From CAYMJK01 sp043101635 (GTDB lineage: Bacteria > Planctomycetota > Phycisphaerae > Phycisphaerales > UBA1924): a stretch of DNA of 27,571 nucleotides. Where the stretch lies: contig JBICIE010000148.1 of NCBI GenBank assembly GCA_043101635.1, positions 1 through 27,571 on the forward strand. The letters run 5' to 3'. The notes below the pieces were generated by a model. That model was not told where the DNA came from. It was given only the letters and a program-made list of their open reading frames with translations, and ran no database searches. The position numbers were made by a program, and so were the translations under genes. How positions within the stretch are numbered: the stretch's first letter is position 1; every line of letters starts with the position of its first letter. This document shows, piece by piece, positions 1 to 7,190 of this stretch.

Positions 1-997
1 GGCGCGTCGTCTGGATCCACGCCACCGCCAGCAGCATGATCGCGTACAGCGCCGCAAACGCCAGCGCCGCCGTCAGGCGCGTCGGGTTGCCCGCTTCATC
101 CGGCGTCGCAGGCCCCTTGCTCACCCCCGACCACACGAGCAGCGCTCCCAGCGCCGCCACCACCAGCAGGATCCCCACCGGCGGCGCCATGTCCCAGAAC
201 CGCTGCGGCGCCGCGGCGGCGATCTCGATGAGCACCCGGATGAAGACCACCGCCGACGCCACCGCGATCACCGTCGCCTGGGCCCGCGCGCTGTGACGCG
301 ACTGCCGCGCCATGCGCGCCGCCCCCACCGTCGTCGCCGTGCTGCTGATCAGGCCCCCCAGCGCCCCGGCCACCAGCGCCCCGCGCCGCTGATCCACGAA
401 CTTCTGCGCGATGTACGCCCCAAGCCCGATGCCCACGATCAGCACCACCATCAGCCAGAGGTGCCGCGGATTGATCGCCCCAAGCGGCCCGTACGTCGCG
501 TCCGGCAGCAGCGGAAGAATGATCACCGTGATCAGCACGAACTGCATGATCGCGCGGACATCCTCCTCCGACAGCCGCCCCGCGATCTTCTGCAAGGGCG
601 CCTTGGCGTACAGCAGGATCGCCACCGCCCCGCCGAGGGCGGCGCCGAGTTCCATCGAATGCAGCGTGGTCACCGCGCCGACCAGGAACATCCCCACCAG
701 CGCCATTTCGGTGGTCATCCCCGGCTCGAACCCGCCGCGCCGAATCAGCCCCAGATCACTGACGACGATCACCGCCGCAACCGCGCCCAGCCCCGCCGCG
801 ACGACCCACGCCCCGAGCCCGGCGCCATCCGCACGCGCCAGCACCCCGCACACCGCCCCCAGCAGCGTCACCAGCGCAAACGTGCGCAGCCCGCCCAGCG
901 CCTTGCCGACCCGCTCGCGCTGTAGCCCGACCAGCAGCCCCCGCAGCGCCGCCACGCCAAGCGACTGATACAGCGTCAGATCCGTGGGTGCGTCCAT
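1..997 (-). CDS. MgtC/SapB-DUF4010 family membrane protein (3' end cut by window)
   Basis: Polytopic inner-membrane protein. The first 332 residues are visible and the C-terminus lies outside the window. The N-terminus reads MDAPTDLTLYQSLG, followed by GLLVGLQRER and GGLRTFALVTLLGA, which match the MgtC/SapB signature (GLxxGxxRER, GxRT). The remainder is a series of hydrophobic segments typical of the DUF4010 half of this family. The ATG at 997 lies 28 bases after the stop of the anti-sigma gene on the same strand, so it is probably the last gene of the fasciclin-sigma-anti-sigma operon. A TATCCT box at 1011-1016 could give it an extra promoter. The family is linked to magnesium and envelope stress but its biochemical role is unsettled. 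Family call fairly secure; function unknown. Confidence 0.8.
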   Translation of the reverse strand, partial: MDAPTDLTLYQSLGVAALRGLLVGLQRERVGKALGGLRTFALVTLLGAVCGVLARADGAGLGAWVVAAGLGAVAAVIVVSDLGLIRRGGFEPGMTTEMALVGMFLVGAVTTLHSMELGAALGGAVAILLYAKAPLQKIAGRLSEEDVRAIMQFVLITVIILPLLPDATYGPLGAINPRHLWLMVVLIVGIGLGAYIAQKFVDQRRGALVAGALGGLISSTATTVGAARMARQSRHSARAQATVIAVASAVVFIRVLIEIAAAAPQRFWDMAPPVGILLVVAALGALLVWSGVSKGPATPDEAGNPTRLTAALAFAALYAIMLLAVAWIQTTR

Positions 998-1024
998 GGG
1001 TCGCCGGCGCAGGATAGGCCGAGC

Positions 1025-1855
1025 CTACCCCTTCGCCGCGATCACCACCCGGCGCGACATGTCCGAGGCCCACACGCCCCCGGGCGCCTCGATGGTTACC
1101 GCAAACGCCGCGGCGCCCTGCACCGGGATCGCCGGCTCAATCGGCACGATCACCTCGTCGCCCGCGGCGTTGAAGATCGCGCCGCTGATGCGGGCCGACT
1201 GCCCATCCTCGTCGGCCAGCCCGCGCCGGTCGATGATCCAGAGCTGGTACTGCTCGTGGGTCGGATCATTCGGCGGCAGCCCCACGAACCGCAGGTACCC
1301 CTCCTGGCGCGACTCGCTCCAGACCACGTCGCCGCGCACGCCGTCGATCTCAGGCGGCGCGCCCTCCAGGGCCCAGTCGCCCCACTCCAGCCTGACGGCG
1401 TCCGGCGCCTCAGCCAGCAGGTCCTGGCGCTGCTCGGCGAGACTCTCGGCGCCGCCGGCGCTGCCCGGCCCGCTGACCATCCACACCGCGACCGCAAGCA
1501 CAAGACACGCCGCCGCGGCCAGCCAGCCGAAGTACGCCACCGGCGCCGGCACGCCCGCGCGGCGCCCCTCGCCGGTCAGTCGAAGCTGCGGATTGGCGCC
1601 GCGGCGCTCGGCGGCTTCCGCCTGCTCGATCGCCCGCAGCGTCTGCTGGCGCACCGACCTCGGAAGCTGCTCCCGCGCCGGCGCCGTGGCCACCGCCAGC
1701 GCTGCCGCCGCAAGCTCCAGCGCCTCGAACTCCGACTGGGCCCGGGCGTCGTCACGCAGCAGCGCTTCGACATCGCTCCATTCCTGCTCGCTCGCGTCGC
1801 CCATGGCAGCCGCGGCCAGCAGTTCGTAGTCAATCACGGGATGGCGCTCGCTCAT
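1025..1855 (-). CDS. RskA-type anti-sigma factor
   Basis: 276 residues. A cytoplasmic N-terminal region (about 1-100) is suited to binding the sigma factor. One transmembrane segment follows at about 105-128. The extracytoplasmic C-terminal domain (about 150-275) has the beta-rich pattern of anti-sigma-K factor RskA, with the hallmark stretches 'YLRFVGLPP', 'YQLWIID' and a late 'VTIEAPGG'. The start codon overlaps the sigma stop in an ATGA, so the two are translationally coupled, as expected for a sigma/anti-sigma pair. By family knowledge it holds the sigma factor inactive at the membrane until regulated proteolysis releases it. I see no classical ZAS zinc motif. Confidence 0.87.
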   Translation of the reverse strand: MSERHPVIDYELLAAAAMGDASEQEWSDVEALLRDDARAQSEFEALELAAAALAVATAPAREQLPRSVRQQTLRAIEQAEAAERRGANPQLRLTGEGRRAGVPAPVAYFGWLAAAACLVLAVAVWMVSGPGSAGGAESLAEQRQDLLAEAPDAVRLEWGDWALEGAPPEIDGVRGDVVWSESRQEGYLRFVGLPPNDPTHEQYQLWIIDRRGLADEDGQSARISGAIFNAAGDEVIVPIEPAIPVQGAAAFAVTIEAPGGVWASDMSRRVVIAAKG

Positions 1856-2463
1856 GATGCGGCTCCCATCCTGGAACTCTCCAGCTTCTCACGTATGCGG
1901 ATCAGCCCGCGCCGAATGTGCGTCTTCACCGTGCCCAGCGGAAGACCCGTGGCCTCCGCGATCTCCTGGTGCGTGAGTCCCTGGCCGACTGACAGCCGCA
2001 GCACCCGCACCTGTTCATCACTGAGCGATTCCAGCGCTGCCGCCGCCATCGCGACATCCTCACTGCGCCCCACGGACGATTCCGCCGGCGCAACGGCCGG
2101 CTCCTCCACAAGCTCCGCAGAGCCCGGCGTCCGGCCCATCTTCCGCACACGGTCAATCAGACGCCGCCTCGCGATCATCGCGATGAACGCAGCCTCCGAC
2201 GCCACTTCCGGGTCGTAACGCTTCGCCGACTTCCACACGTCGACGAAGATCTCCTGTGCCGCATCCTCGGCGTCCGAACGATTCCGCAAGAAGCGGCGGA
2301 CCAGCGACCAAACCAGCCCGCCGTAGGTGTCAAGGCACTCCTGTGCCGCATCCGGCTCGCCCGCAGCAACGCGTTGTAGGAGCGTCATTTCCAACCGTTG
2401 GCGCCTCTCAGGGGGTTCACCCCATCGTATCAGCGCCGTCGGTGCTGCGGCAAGAGCCGTCAT
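1852..2463 (-). CDS. ECF RNA polymerase sigma factor (SigK-like, partner of RskA)
   Basis: 203 residues. Sigma region 2 is at about 41-110, with 'DAEDAAQEIFVDVWKSAKRY' for core binding and -10 recognition. Region 4 is at about 145-195, with the HTH 'LTHQEIAEATGLPLGTVKTH' for -35 recognition. It lies between a fasciclin-domain gene 9 bases upstream and an RskA-type anti-sigma gene overlapping by 4 bases, so it most likely controls this operon. The start at 2463 follows directly after the fasciclin stop. A second in-frame ATG at 2388 (MTLLQRVAAG) would give a more usual ECF N-terminus and cannot be excluded. Group assignment to SigK rests on the partner and target genes, not on sequence numbers. 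Confidence 0.9.
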   Translation of the reverse strand: MTALAAAPTALIRWGEPPERRQRLEMTLLQRVAAGEPDAAQECLDTYGGLVWSLVRRFLRNRSDAEDAAQEIFVDVWKSAKRYDPEVASEAAFIAMIARRRLIDRVRKMGRTPGSAELVEEPAVAPAESSVGRSEDVAMAAAALESLSDEQVRVLRLSVGQGLTHQEIAEATGLPLGTVKTHIRRGLIRIREKLESSRMGAAS

Positions 2464-2472
2464 CCGTCCCGA

Positions 2473-3432
2473 TTACTCCGGCAGGATCACGCGATCGATG
2501 ACATGGACCACCCCATTACTCGCCTCGATGTCGGGGGTGAGGACTTTGGCGTCTTCGACCATGACGGCGCCGTTGGCGGCGGAGATATCGATCGTCTGGC
2601 CCAGGGCGGTCTCGGCGCGGCCGGCCTTGATGGCCTGGTCGCTGTAGATGCGGCCCGGGACGACGTGGTACTTGAGGATGTTGGCGAGCTTGTCCTTGTT
2701 CTCGGGACGCAGCAGGCTCTCGACCGTGCCCTCGGGCAGGGCCGCGAAGGCGTCGTCGGTCGGGGCGAAGACCGTGAACGGCCCGTCGGACATCAGCAGG
2801 TCGGCCAGGCCGGCGGCCTTGGCGGCGGCCAGCAGCGTGCCGAACTTGCCGGCGCCCTGAGCCACCTCGACGATGTTCTTGGTCTCCGGCATGATCACGG
2901 TGTCGATCACGTGGATGACGCCGTTGGAAGCCTCAATGTTGGTTTTGACGACCTTGGCCTTGTCGATCTTGACATCGTTGCCGTAGGCCTTGACATCGAT
3001 GCGCTGGCCGCTGAGGGTGGTCCACTGCTTCTGGCTGACGACGTCCTTGGCCATCGCCTCGCCCTTGACGACGTGGTAGGTCAGGATGCTGGTGAGCAGC
3101 TTCTTGTTCTCGGGCTTCAGCAGGGTCTCGATCGTGCCGGCGGGGAGCTTGGCGAACGCCTCGTCCGTCGGAGCGAAGACGGTGAAGGGACCCTCGCCGC
3201 TGAGAGCCTCGACCAGGCCGGCGGCCTTGACCGCGGCGACCAGGGTGTTGAAGCTGCCGGCGGAGACCGCGACATCGACGATGGTGTCGCCCTGCTCCAT
3301 GGAGACGGTCTGGACGGTGGCGACCTGCGCCTCGCTGGCCGTGCAGCCCTTGGACCACTCGCACTCCTGTGCGGCGGCAGATGTGGCAAACCCGGCGAGC
3401 GAAACGAGCGCAGCGATAGACATGGCCTTCAT
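2473..3432 (-). CDS. Secreted protein with two fasciclin (FAS1) domains
   Basis: 319 residues. A signal peptide covers residues 1-21 with an SAAA|QE cleavage site. Two FAS1 domains follow. Domain 1 (about 47-183) has the H1 box 'TVFAPTDEAF' at 84-93, the YH pair at 119-120 and the H2 box 'NGVIHVIDTVIMP' at 170-182. Domain 2 (about 186-319) has H1 at 220-229, YH at 255-256 and H2 at 306-318. The protein ends right after the second H2 box, with no anchor. FAS1 domains mediate adhesion and cell-surface interactions. The Shine-Dalgarno AAGGAGG at 3439-3445 is strong. First gene of the sigma/anti-sigma operon and its likely main output. Confidence 0.93.
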   Translation of the reverse strand: MKAMSIAALVSLAGFATSAAAQECEWSKGCTASEAQVATVQTVSMEQGDTIVDVAVSAGSFNTLVAAVKAAGLVEALSGEGPFTVFAPTDEAFAKLPAGTIETLLKPENKKLLTSILTYHVVKGEAMAKDVVSQKQWTTLSGQRIDVKAYGNDVKIDKAKVVKTNIEASNGVIHVIDTVIMPETKNIVEVAQGAGKFGTLLAAAKAAGLADLLMSDGPFTVFAPTDDAFAALPEGTVESLLRPENKDKLANILKYHVVPGRIYSDQAIKAGRAETALGQTIDISAANGAVMVEDAKVLTPDIEASNGVVHVIDRVILPE

Positions 3433-3621
3433 GGCAATCCTCCTTGGTGTTGTTCCAGGGTTTTCTCTATCCAGAGGCCGGCGTTACTTAGCCGGCACGC
3501 GGAGGGGTTTCGCGGGCTCCGGAGGCCGGATTCAGGTTTTTTTGCACCTGGCGCGGGGCCGCAGGAGCCGTCTGGCGGGTCCGCGGCGGTCGCGCGGGGG
3601 GGCCGGGCCCGGGACGCCCCG

Positions 3622-3627
3622 TAGGAT
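3622..3627 (+). promoter_or_regulatory. Possible -10 box (TAGGAT) of queD
   Basis: TAGGAT ends 9 bases before the queD ATG and no Shine-Dalgarno is visible, so the mRNA may be leaderless or nearly so. No convincing -35 box. One of six similar boxes in this window. Confidence 0.35.
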
Positions 3628-3636
3628 CCGGCGCCG

Positions 3637-3999
3637 ATGGAGATCTTCCGCGAATTCACCTTCGACGCCGCCCACCGGCTCAACAACCTGCCGGAGGGGC
3701 ACAAGTGCGCCAACCTGCACGGGCACACCTACCGGGTGGTGGTGTACGTGGATGGGCCGCTGGACCCGAAGATTGGCTGGGTGATCGACTTCGCCGAGAT
3801 CAAGCGGGCCGCGGCAGATGTGCTGGGCCAGCTCGACCACGCGATGCTGAACGATGTGCCCGGGCTGGAGCAGCCGACGGCGGAGATGATCGCCATCTGG
3901 ATCTGGGACCGGCTGAAGCCGCAGCTTGCCGGGCTGAGCCGGATCCAGGTGTGGGAGAACCCGACGAACGGGTGTGAGTATCGGGGGGAAAGAGAGTAG
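3637..3999 (+). CDS. queD: 6-carboxy-5,6,7,8-tetrahydropterin synthase (QueD/PTPS family)
   Basis: 120 residues, the normal length. It converts 7,8-dihydroneopterin triphosphate to 6-carboxytetrahydropterin in queuosine/7-deazaguanine synthesis, or acts as a PTPS-type enzyme. The zinc ligands His13 (FDAAHRL), His28 and His30 (NLHGH) are present. So are the catalytic Cys24, the Asp67-His68 pair (LDHAML) and Glu107 (WENPTNGCEY), and the 'PTAE' motif is at 80-83. Cytoplasmic. It is divergent from the fasciclin operon. No other queuosine gene is in the window, so the pathway cannot be confirmed from context. All active-site residues are intact. Confidence 0.92.
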   Translation: MEIFREFTFDAAHRLNNLPEGHKCANLHGHTYRVVVYVDGPLDPKIGWVIDFAEIKRAAADVLGQLDHAMLNDVPGLEQPTAEMIAIWIWDRLKPQLAGLSRIQVWENPTNGCEYRGERE

Positions 4000-4029
4000 A
4001 GAGCAGAGAATAGAGATCAGAGAGCAGTG

Positions 4030-4118
4030 CTCCCTCTCCCGCCGCCAGCGGGAGAGGCAACGGCACGCAGTGCCGTGGTGAGGGGTAGAGAGCAAACCGC
4101 GAGCGAAGCAAGCGCTCA
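4030..4118 (+). repeat. Modular palindromic repeat, copy 1
   Basis: Three hairpins in fixed order. A: CCTCTCCCGC/GCGGGAGAGG (4033-4042 with 4048-4057). B: ACGGCAC-gca-GTGCCGT (4060-4076). Then GGTGAGGGG (4077-4085). C: a GAGCGAAGCAAGCGCTC element (about 4101-4117). Copies 2 and 3 (plus) and 4 (minus) share the layout. A purine-rich AGAG tract (about 3988-4026) precedes it. Confidence 0.85.
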
Positions 4119-4252
4119 AACCTGCTTCTGAACTGCGCCCGACCTGCCACCGGCGCGCGCAAACACACGCCGATCTACCACCTGTGCGCGCCAAGATCGG
4201 TCGGTCGAGCCTCGCGCACTGGCACGCGTCCAGCACGTCGGCACGATTGGGC

Positions 4253-5524
4253 ATGGATGAGGTCGACCATGCGCTTGCGGAGGCCTGGGATGAGCTTGCC
4301 GCGCGGCTCGCCCGCGATCCCGAAGAAGCCGAACGGCGGGCTGCCCGGGCGGCCCGCGTGCTGCGCCATCCCGTCAGCGCCTGGTGCATCCGCCTTCGGG
4401 CCACCGACACGCGACCGGCGAACTGGGGTGTGATCAATGGCGCCGATCTCGAGGCCGCCGAGCGCGGCGAGGCGCACGATGTCCACCTGACCAAGTGGTG
4501 GATCCGCGACCTGAGCGCCCCGGTCCACCTGCGCTGGCCCGGGGTGGACTGGCAGGTGGCCGCGGCAGAACTCGGGCGGCCGCCGGCGACCATCCGCCAG
4601 TGGATCCGGCGCGGGGTCTTCGAGGTGCGGTGGGACTACGCCCGCTCCGTCGGCAAGAACGGCCAGCCCGTCCCCAGCATCTGGACCCGCGCCCCGCTCG
4701 ACCCCCACGCCCCCCGCGCCCGCCGCAACCCGCTCTGGGGCGACATGTGGCCCGACCTCTTCGATCGCCTCCCCGACGACTACGCCATCACCCTCCGCCG
4801 CGAGCCCCATCCCGACCCCGCCAGCATCGTCCAGCGCGGCTACTTCTACCGCTGCCCCGGCCGCTATCTCCCCCTCCCCGAAGGTCTCTCCCCTCCCACC
4901 CTCGCCCCGCCCGGCGGGGAGAGGATGTCCGCGCAGCGGACAGGTGAGGGGTCACAACAGCCCGCGAGCGAAGCGAGCGCTCCACCCTCCCTCCACATCC
5001 CCTGCAACCGCCTCGTCCGAGTCCTCTTCCTCCCCTTCCCCTGCTGGACCATCGCCGACTTCCGCGGCGCCCCCGACCACATCCCGCAGCTCAAGCCGCA
5101 GTGGTCCGACCTCACGGGCCAGCTCCCCGCCTGCGAGCGCTGCTGGAACGTCCAGCGCGACCGCCCCCTCGACGGCTACCAGGGCGCAGCCGGATGGAAC
5201 CTCTTCGTCACCCAGCTCACCGGCGGCCTGCTCACCGGCAGCGAGGTCCGCCGCCCCCTCGACCTCGTCCCCAGGGAAGACCGCCCGCCCGTCACCACCT
5301 TCGTCCGCAAGCCCGCCCTCCGCGCTGCCATCTTCCGTATGCTCCTCGAAGCCGCCCCCCACCGCCAGATCGCCGCCACTCTCGGCATCTCGCGCAAGTC
5401 CATCGAGCACCACGCCCGCCAGATCTACCGCCAACACGGCGTCCGCAACGCCATCGAACTCCGCGCCAAGCTCGGCGCCCCGCCCCCAACCCCCGAACAG
5501 CGCACCGCCCGCGCAGCAGGCTGA
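4253..5524 (+). CDS. Putative DNA-binding protein with two HTH regions, interrupted in frame by a palindromic repeat
   Basis: 423 residues from ATG 4253; an in-frame GTG at 4184 would add 23 residues of uncoding-like composition. I do not recognise the full-length family. At about 98-127 there is an HTH-like stretch, 'WQVAAAELGRPPATIRQWI'. At about 355-407 there is a LuxR/GerE-like HTH with 'RQIAATLGISRKSIEHHARQ'. Between them are aromatic-rich segments and paired cysteines (ACERC), perhaps a metal site. Residues about 213-244 are Pro/Gly/Ser-rich and are encoded by copy 2 of the palindromic repeat (4890-4985), which is absorbed without breaking the frame. The gene lies between copies 1 and 3. 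It may be a regulator or a mobile-element-associated protein; function unknown. Confidence 0.7.
   Translation: MDEVDHALAEAWDELAARLARDPEEAERRAARAARVLRHPVSAWCIRLRATDTRPANWGVINGADLEAAERGEAHDVHLTKWWIRDLSAPVHLRWPGVDWQVAAAELGRPPATIRQWIRRGVFEVRWDYARSVGKNGQPVPSIWTRAPLDPHAPRARRNPLWGDMWPDLFDRLPDDYAITLRREPHPDPASIVQRGYFYRCPGRYLPLPEGLSPPTLAPPGGERMSAQRTGEGSQQPASEASAPPSLHIPCNRLVRVLFLPFPCWTIADFRGAPDHIPQLKPQWSDLTGQLPACERCWNVQRDRPLDGYQGAAGWNLFVTQLTGGLLTGSEVRRPLDLVPREDRPPVTTFVRKPALRAAIFRMLLEAAPHRQIAATLGISRKSIEHHARQIYRQHGVRNAIELRAKLGAPPPTPEQRTARAAG
4890..4985 (+). repeat. Modular palindromic repeat, copy 2 (inside a coding region)
   Basis: Hairpin A is CTC-G-CCCCGCC/GGCGGGG-A-GAG (4901-4923). Hairpin B is TGTCCGC-gca-GCGGACA (4926-4942). 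GGTGAGGGG follows at 4943-4951, then the GCGAGCGAAGCGAGCGC element (about 4964-4980). Same architecture as copies 1 and 3, but the B stem has a different sequence and still pairs perfectly. It is translated in frame within the two-HTH gene. Confidence 0.82.
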
Positions 5525-5542
5525 TCCGCGTTGTGGGTCGTG

Positions 5543-5625
5543 CTCCCTCTCCCGCCCCCCGGCGGGAGAGGCAACGGCACGCAGTGCCGTGGTGAGGGTC
5601 AAAGAACAACGGCCGCGCAGCGGCC
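5543..5625 (+). repeat. Modular palindromic repeat, copy 3
   Basis: Hairpin A has an 11-bp stem, CCTCTCCCGCC/GGCGGGAGAGG (5546-5556 with 5561-5571). Hairpin B equals copy 1: ACGGCAC-gca-GTGCCGT (5574-5590). GGTGAGGG follows at 5591-5598. The third hairpin has been swapped to GGCCGC-gca-GCGGCC (5611-5625). It lies between convergent genes and could double as a transcription stop. Confidence 0.85.
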
Positions 5626-5664
5626 CACACTCTGCCCCCCCTTCCCCGCCTCCAAAGAGGGGGC

Positions 5665-5681
5665 GTGGGGGACACCCCCAC
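5665..5681. terminator. Hairpin between convergent genes
   Basis: GTGGGGG-aca-CCCCCAC, a perfect 7-bp stem with a 3-base loop, lies about 20 bases beyond the HNH stop codon. There is no T-run on either strand, so it is a weak intrinsic terminator at best. It may belong to another palindromic repeat family together with the adjacent CCCC...GGGGG stretch (5635-5663). Confidence 0.4.
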
Positions 5682-5700
5682 ACGAGCGACCAGCGACTCT

Positions 5701-6462
5701 TCACGCCGCGAACACATGCTCCCGGTGCCACGCCAGCGCTTCGGGATCCGGCGCCCATCGCGTCGGATGCCGTATCGCTTGCCCCTCGATCTCCAATAGC
5801 GCCGCCCGGTGAATGTCCGATGGCGCCCCTGTCCGCAGCCGCCCCGATACAACCACGCGCAGGTCATCGTCCAGCGTGATCAGCCCGCGATCGAACGCCC
5901 GATCGTGCAGCGCCGACAGCGCAAGTCCGTTGCGTGGATCAAGGCGGCGCGATTCGTCCACGGCCCACGGCACGATGTGACTCGCCTGCAACAACTGCGG
6001 CACGCAGATGCCGGAGATCGCGCACGTGTAGTCGTACGACGCCAGCACCGTCACGCGAAACAGAGATTGCAGCCGGCGCACCTTGACGGTCGCGGTCGCT
6101 TCTGTCGGCCGATCCGCAGGCGCCGCCGGAGCCTCGACCTCCGCCGTCGCCAACCCGAGCCGCTCACGGGCCTCTTCGCTCTCGCTGGCGAGGCGCGCCC
6201 AGTCCGCCGCGAACTCGGCGAAGATCTCCTGATCCTGGCGGGACGCCCCGCTGAGCCCCTTGATCCCGCGGGCCTGCAACGCCGGATCGAGGCTGGCGAA
6301 GTTGCACAGCTTCATCGCCGCGCTGCTCGGCGTCCGCCCCAGTCGCGACGCCAGCTCGACGATGTCCGGATTGCTCCTGTGCAGCCGCCCGAACGGCGTG
6401 CGGCAGTACAGATTGAACGCCACGAGGAGTTCGTCACGAGTCCATGACCGGCGTTCTGCCAT
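5701..6462 (-). CDS. HNH endonuclease family protein
   Basis: 253 residues. The N-terminal part (1-95) is helical, beginning AERRSWTRDELLVAFNLYC, and resembles the region preceding HNH domains in restriction-like endonucleases. The C-terminal HNH domain spans about 130-253. It has Cys147 (YTCAISG), the first catalytic His at 162 (ASHIVPW), Asn178 (RNGLALS) and His186 (ALHDRAFD), so the HNH triad is intact. Such enzymes cut double-stranded DNA using one metal ion; the target here is unknown. The start is set at ATG 6462 because the open frame upstream runs into the inverted repeat of the neighbouring transposase element. No methyltransferase partner is nearby, so it may be a solitary nuclease acquired with this repeat-rich region. 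Confidence 0.85.
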   Translation of the reverse strand: MAERRSWTRDELLVAFNLYCRTPFGRLHRSNPDIVELASRLGRTPSSAAMKLCNFASLDPALQARGIKGLSGASRQDQEIFAEFAADWARLASESEEARERLGLATAEVEAPAAPADRPTEATATVKVRRLQSLFRVTVLASYDYTCAISGICVPQLLQASHIVPWAVDESRRLDPRNGLALSALHDRAFDRGLITLDDDLRVVVSGRLRTGAPSDIHRAALLEIEGQAIRHPTRWAPDPEALAWHREHVFAA

Positions 6463-6601
6463 TGCTGCACCCTGTCTACGCGGCGCCTCGATCCGGAGAT
6501 AGCCAGGATAGCAGCATGACACTCGCTGCTTGCTGGGCCCGCGCTCTACCGCGCGGACACATGCGTCGGCAACTACGCGTGTGGCCGCCGCCTGGCCGGT
6601 A

Positions 6602-6730
6602 TTCAGGCCGAAGGCCTTGAACTGCAGTAGCCGGGGCGTGGAGCGGTGGCGCCGCCCGAAGGGAGGCGGCGACGCGACACCCCCGGAATCGGGGGCGAGG
6701 GGATTGGCGCAGCCTGAAGGGCTGCTCAAA
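6602..6730 (+). repeat. Left inverted repeat of IS200/RAYT-like element
   Basis: About 129 bases, imperfectly inverted relative to 7191-7320. It is made of small palindromes: AGGCCGAAGGCCT (6605-6617), CCCCCGGAATCGGGGG (6680-6695) and CAGCCTGAAGGGCTG (6710-6724). The shared block TAGCCGGGGCGTGGAGCG is at 6628-6645. It ends 15 bases before the transposase ATG. Confidence 0.8.
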
Positions 6731-6745
6731 CGCTACCTTGCAGCG

Positions 6746-7189
6746 ATGGCTTCCACCTTCATGTGCAATCTTCTCCACATCGCGTTCTCCACGAAAGGGA
6801 GACGGCCGATCATCACACCGGAGATGGAAGCGGCGGTGTACCCCTATGTGGGAGGCATTTGCCGGAGCATGAAGTCGCCGTTGCTGACGATCGGTGGGAC
6901 GGCAGATCATGTGCATCTGCTCGTGAGTCTTGCTAAGACGGTGGCGCTTGCTGACCTCATGATGCAGGTCAAGCGCGATTCGTCGAAGGTGATCCGCCAG
7001 ACAATCCGGGAGTTTCATTGGCAAGACGGGTACTTTGCGTTCTCGATCGGGGCTTCCGGAGTTGAAGACGTCCGAAGGTACGTCGCGACGTAGAAGGAGC
7101 ATCATGCGCGGATTGATTTCAAGGATGAGGTTCGGATGCTGCTTCGGAAGTACGGCGTCGAGTTCGATGAACGGCATGTGTGGGATTGA
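6746..7189 (+). pseudogene. IS200-like (Y1) transposase with in-frame amber stop
   Basis: Reading from ATG 6746 gives 115 residues, then TAG at 7091-7093. The same frame then continues for 31 further codons (KEHHARIDF ... VEFDERHVWD) to TGA at 7187-7189. The restored protein has the length and sequence of IS200-type transposases: 'HIAFSTKGRRPIIT' near the start, the HUH motif His55-Val-His57 (DHVHLLVSL) and the catalytic Tyr112 in 'RRYVAT'. In relatives the stop position is normally Gln before KEHH, so a CAG-to-TAG change is the simple explanation. The truncated product keeps HUH and Tyr but loses the C-terminal helix. It may be inactivated, or partly functional. Confidence 0.82.
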
Positions 7190-7190
7190 G

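Noticed and set aside
3531..3550. CAGGT...ACCTG with a T-run as a terminator
   Set aside because: The T-run lies in the loop, not after the stem, and the stem is only 5 bp.
2398..3624. Long open frame on the plus strand opposite the fasciclin gene
   Set aside because: It mirrors the codon structure of the fasciclin gene, which has a signal peptide, two clear FAS1 domains and a strong Shine-Dalgarno. High GC makes long antisense frames common.
3439..3636. SigK-type promoter in front of the fasciclin gene
   Set aside because: I looked for ECF-like -35/-10 pairs and found only GCCGGC palindromes around 3478-3498 and an isolated GGAAC too close to the Shine-Dalgarno. Not strong enough to annotate.
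6463..6729. N-terminal extension of the HNH gene
   Set aside because: It would read through the left inverted repeat of the transposase unit. ATG 6462 begins a sensible N-terminus.
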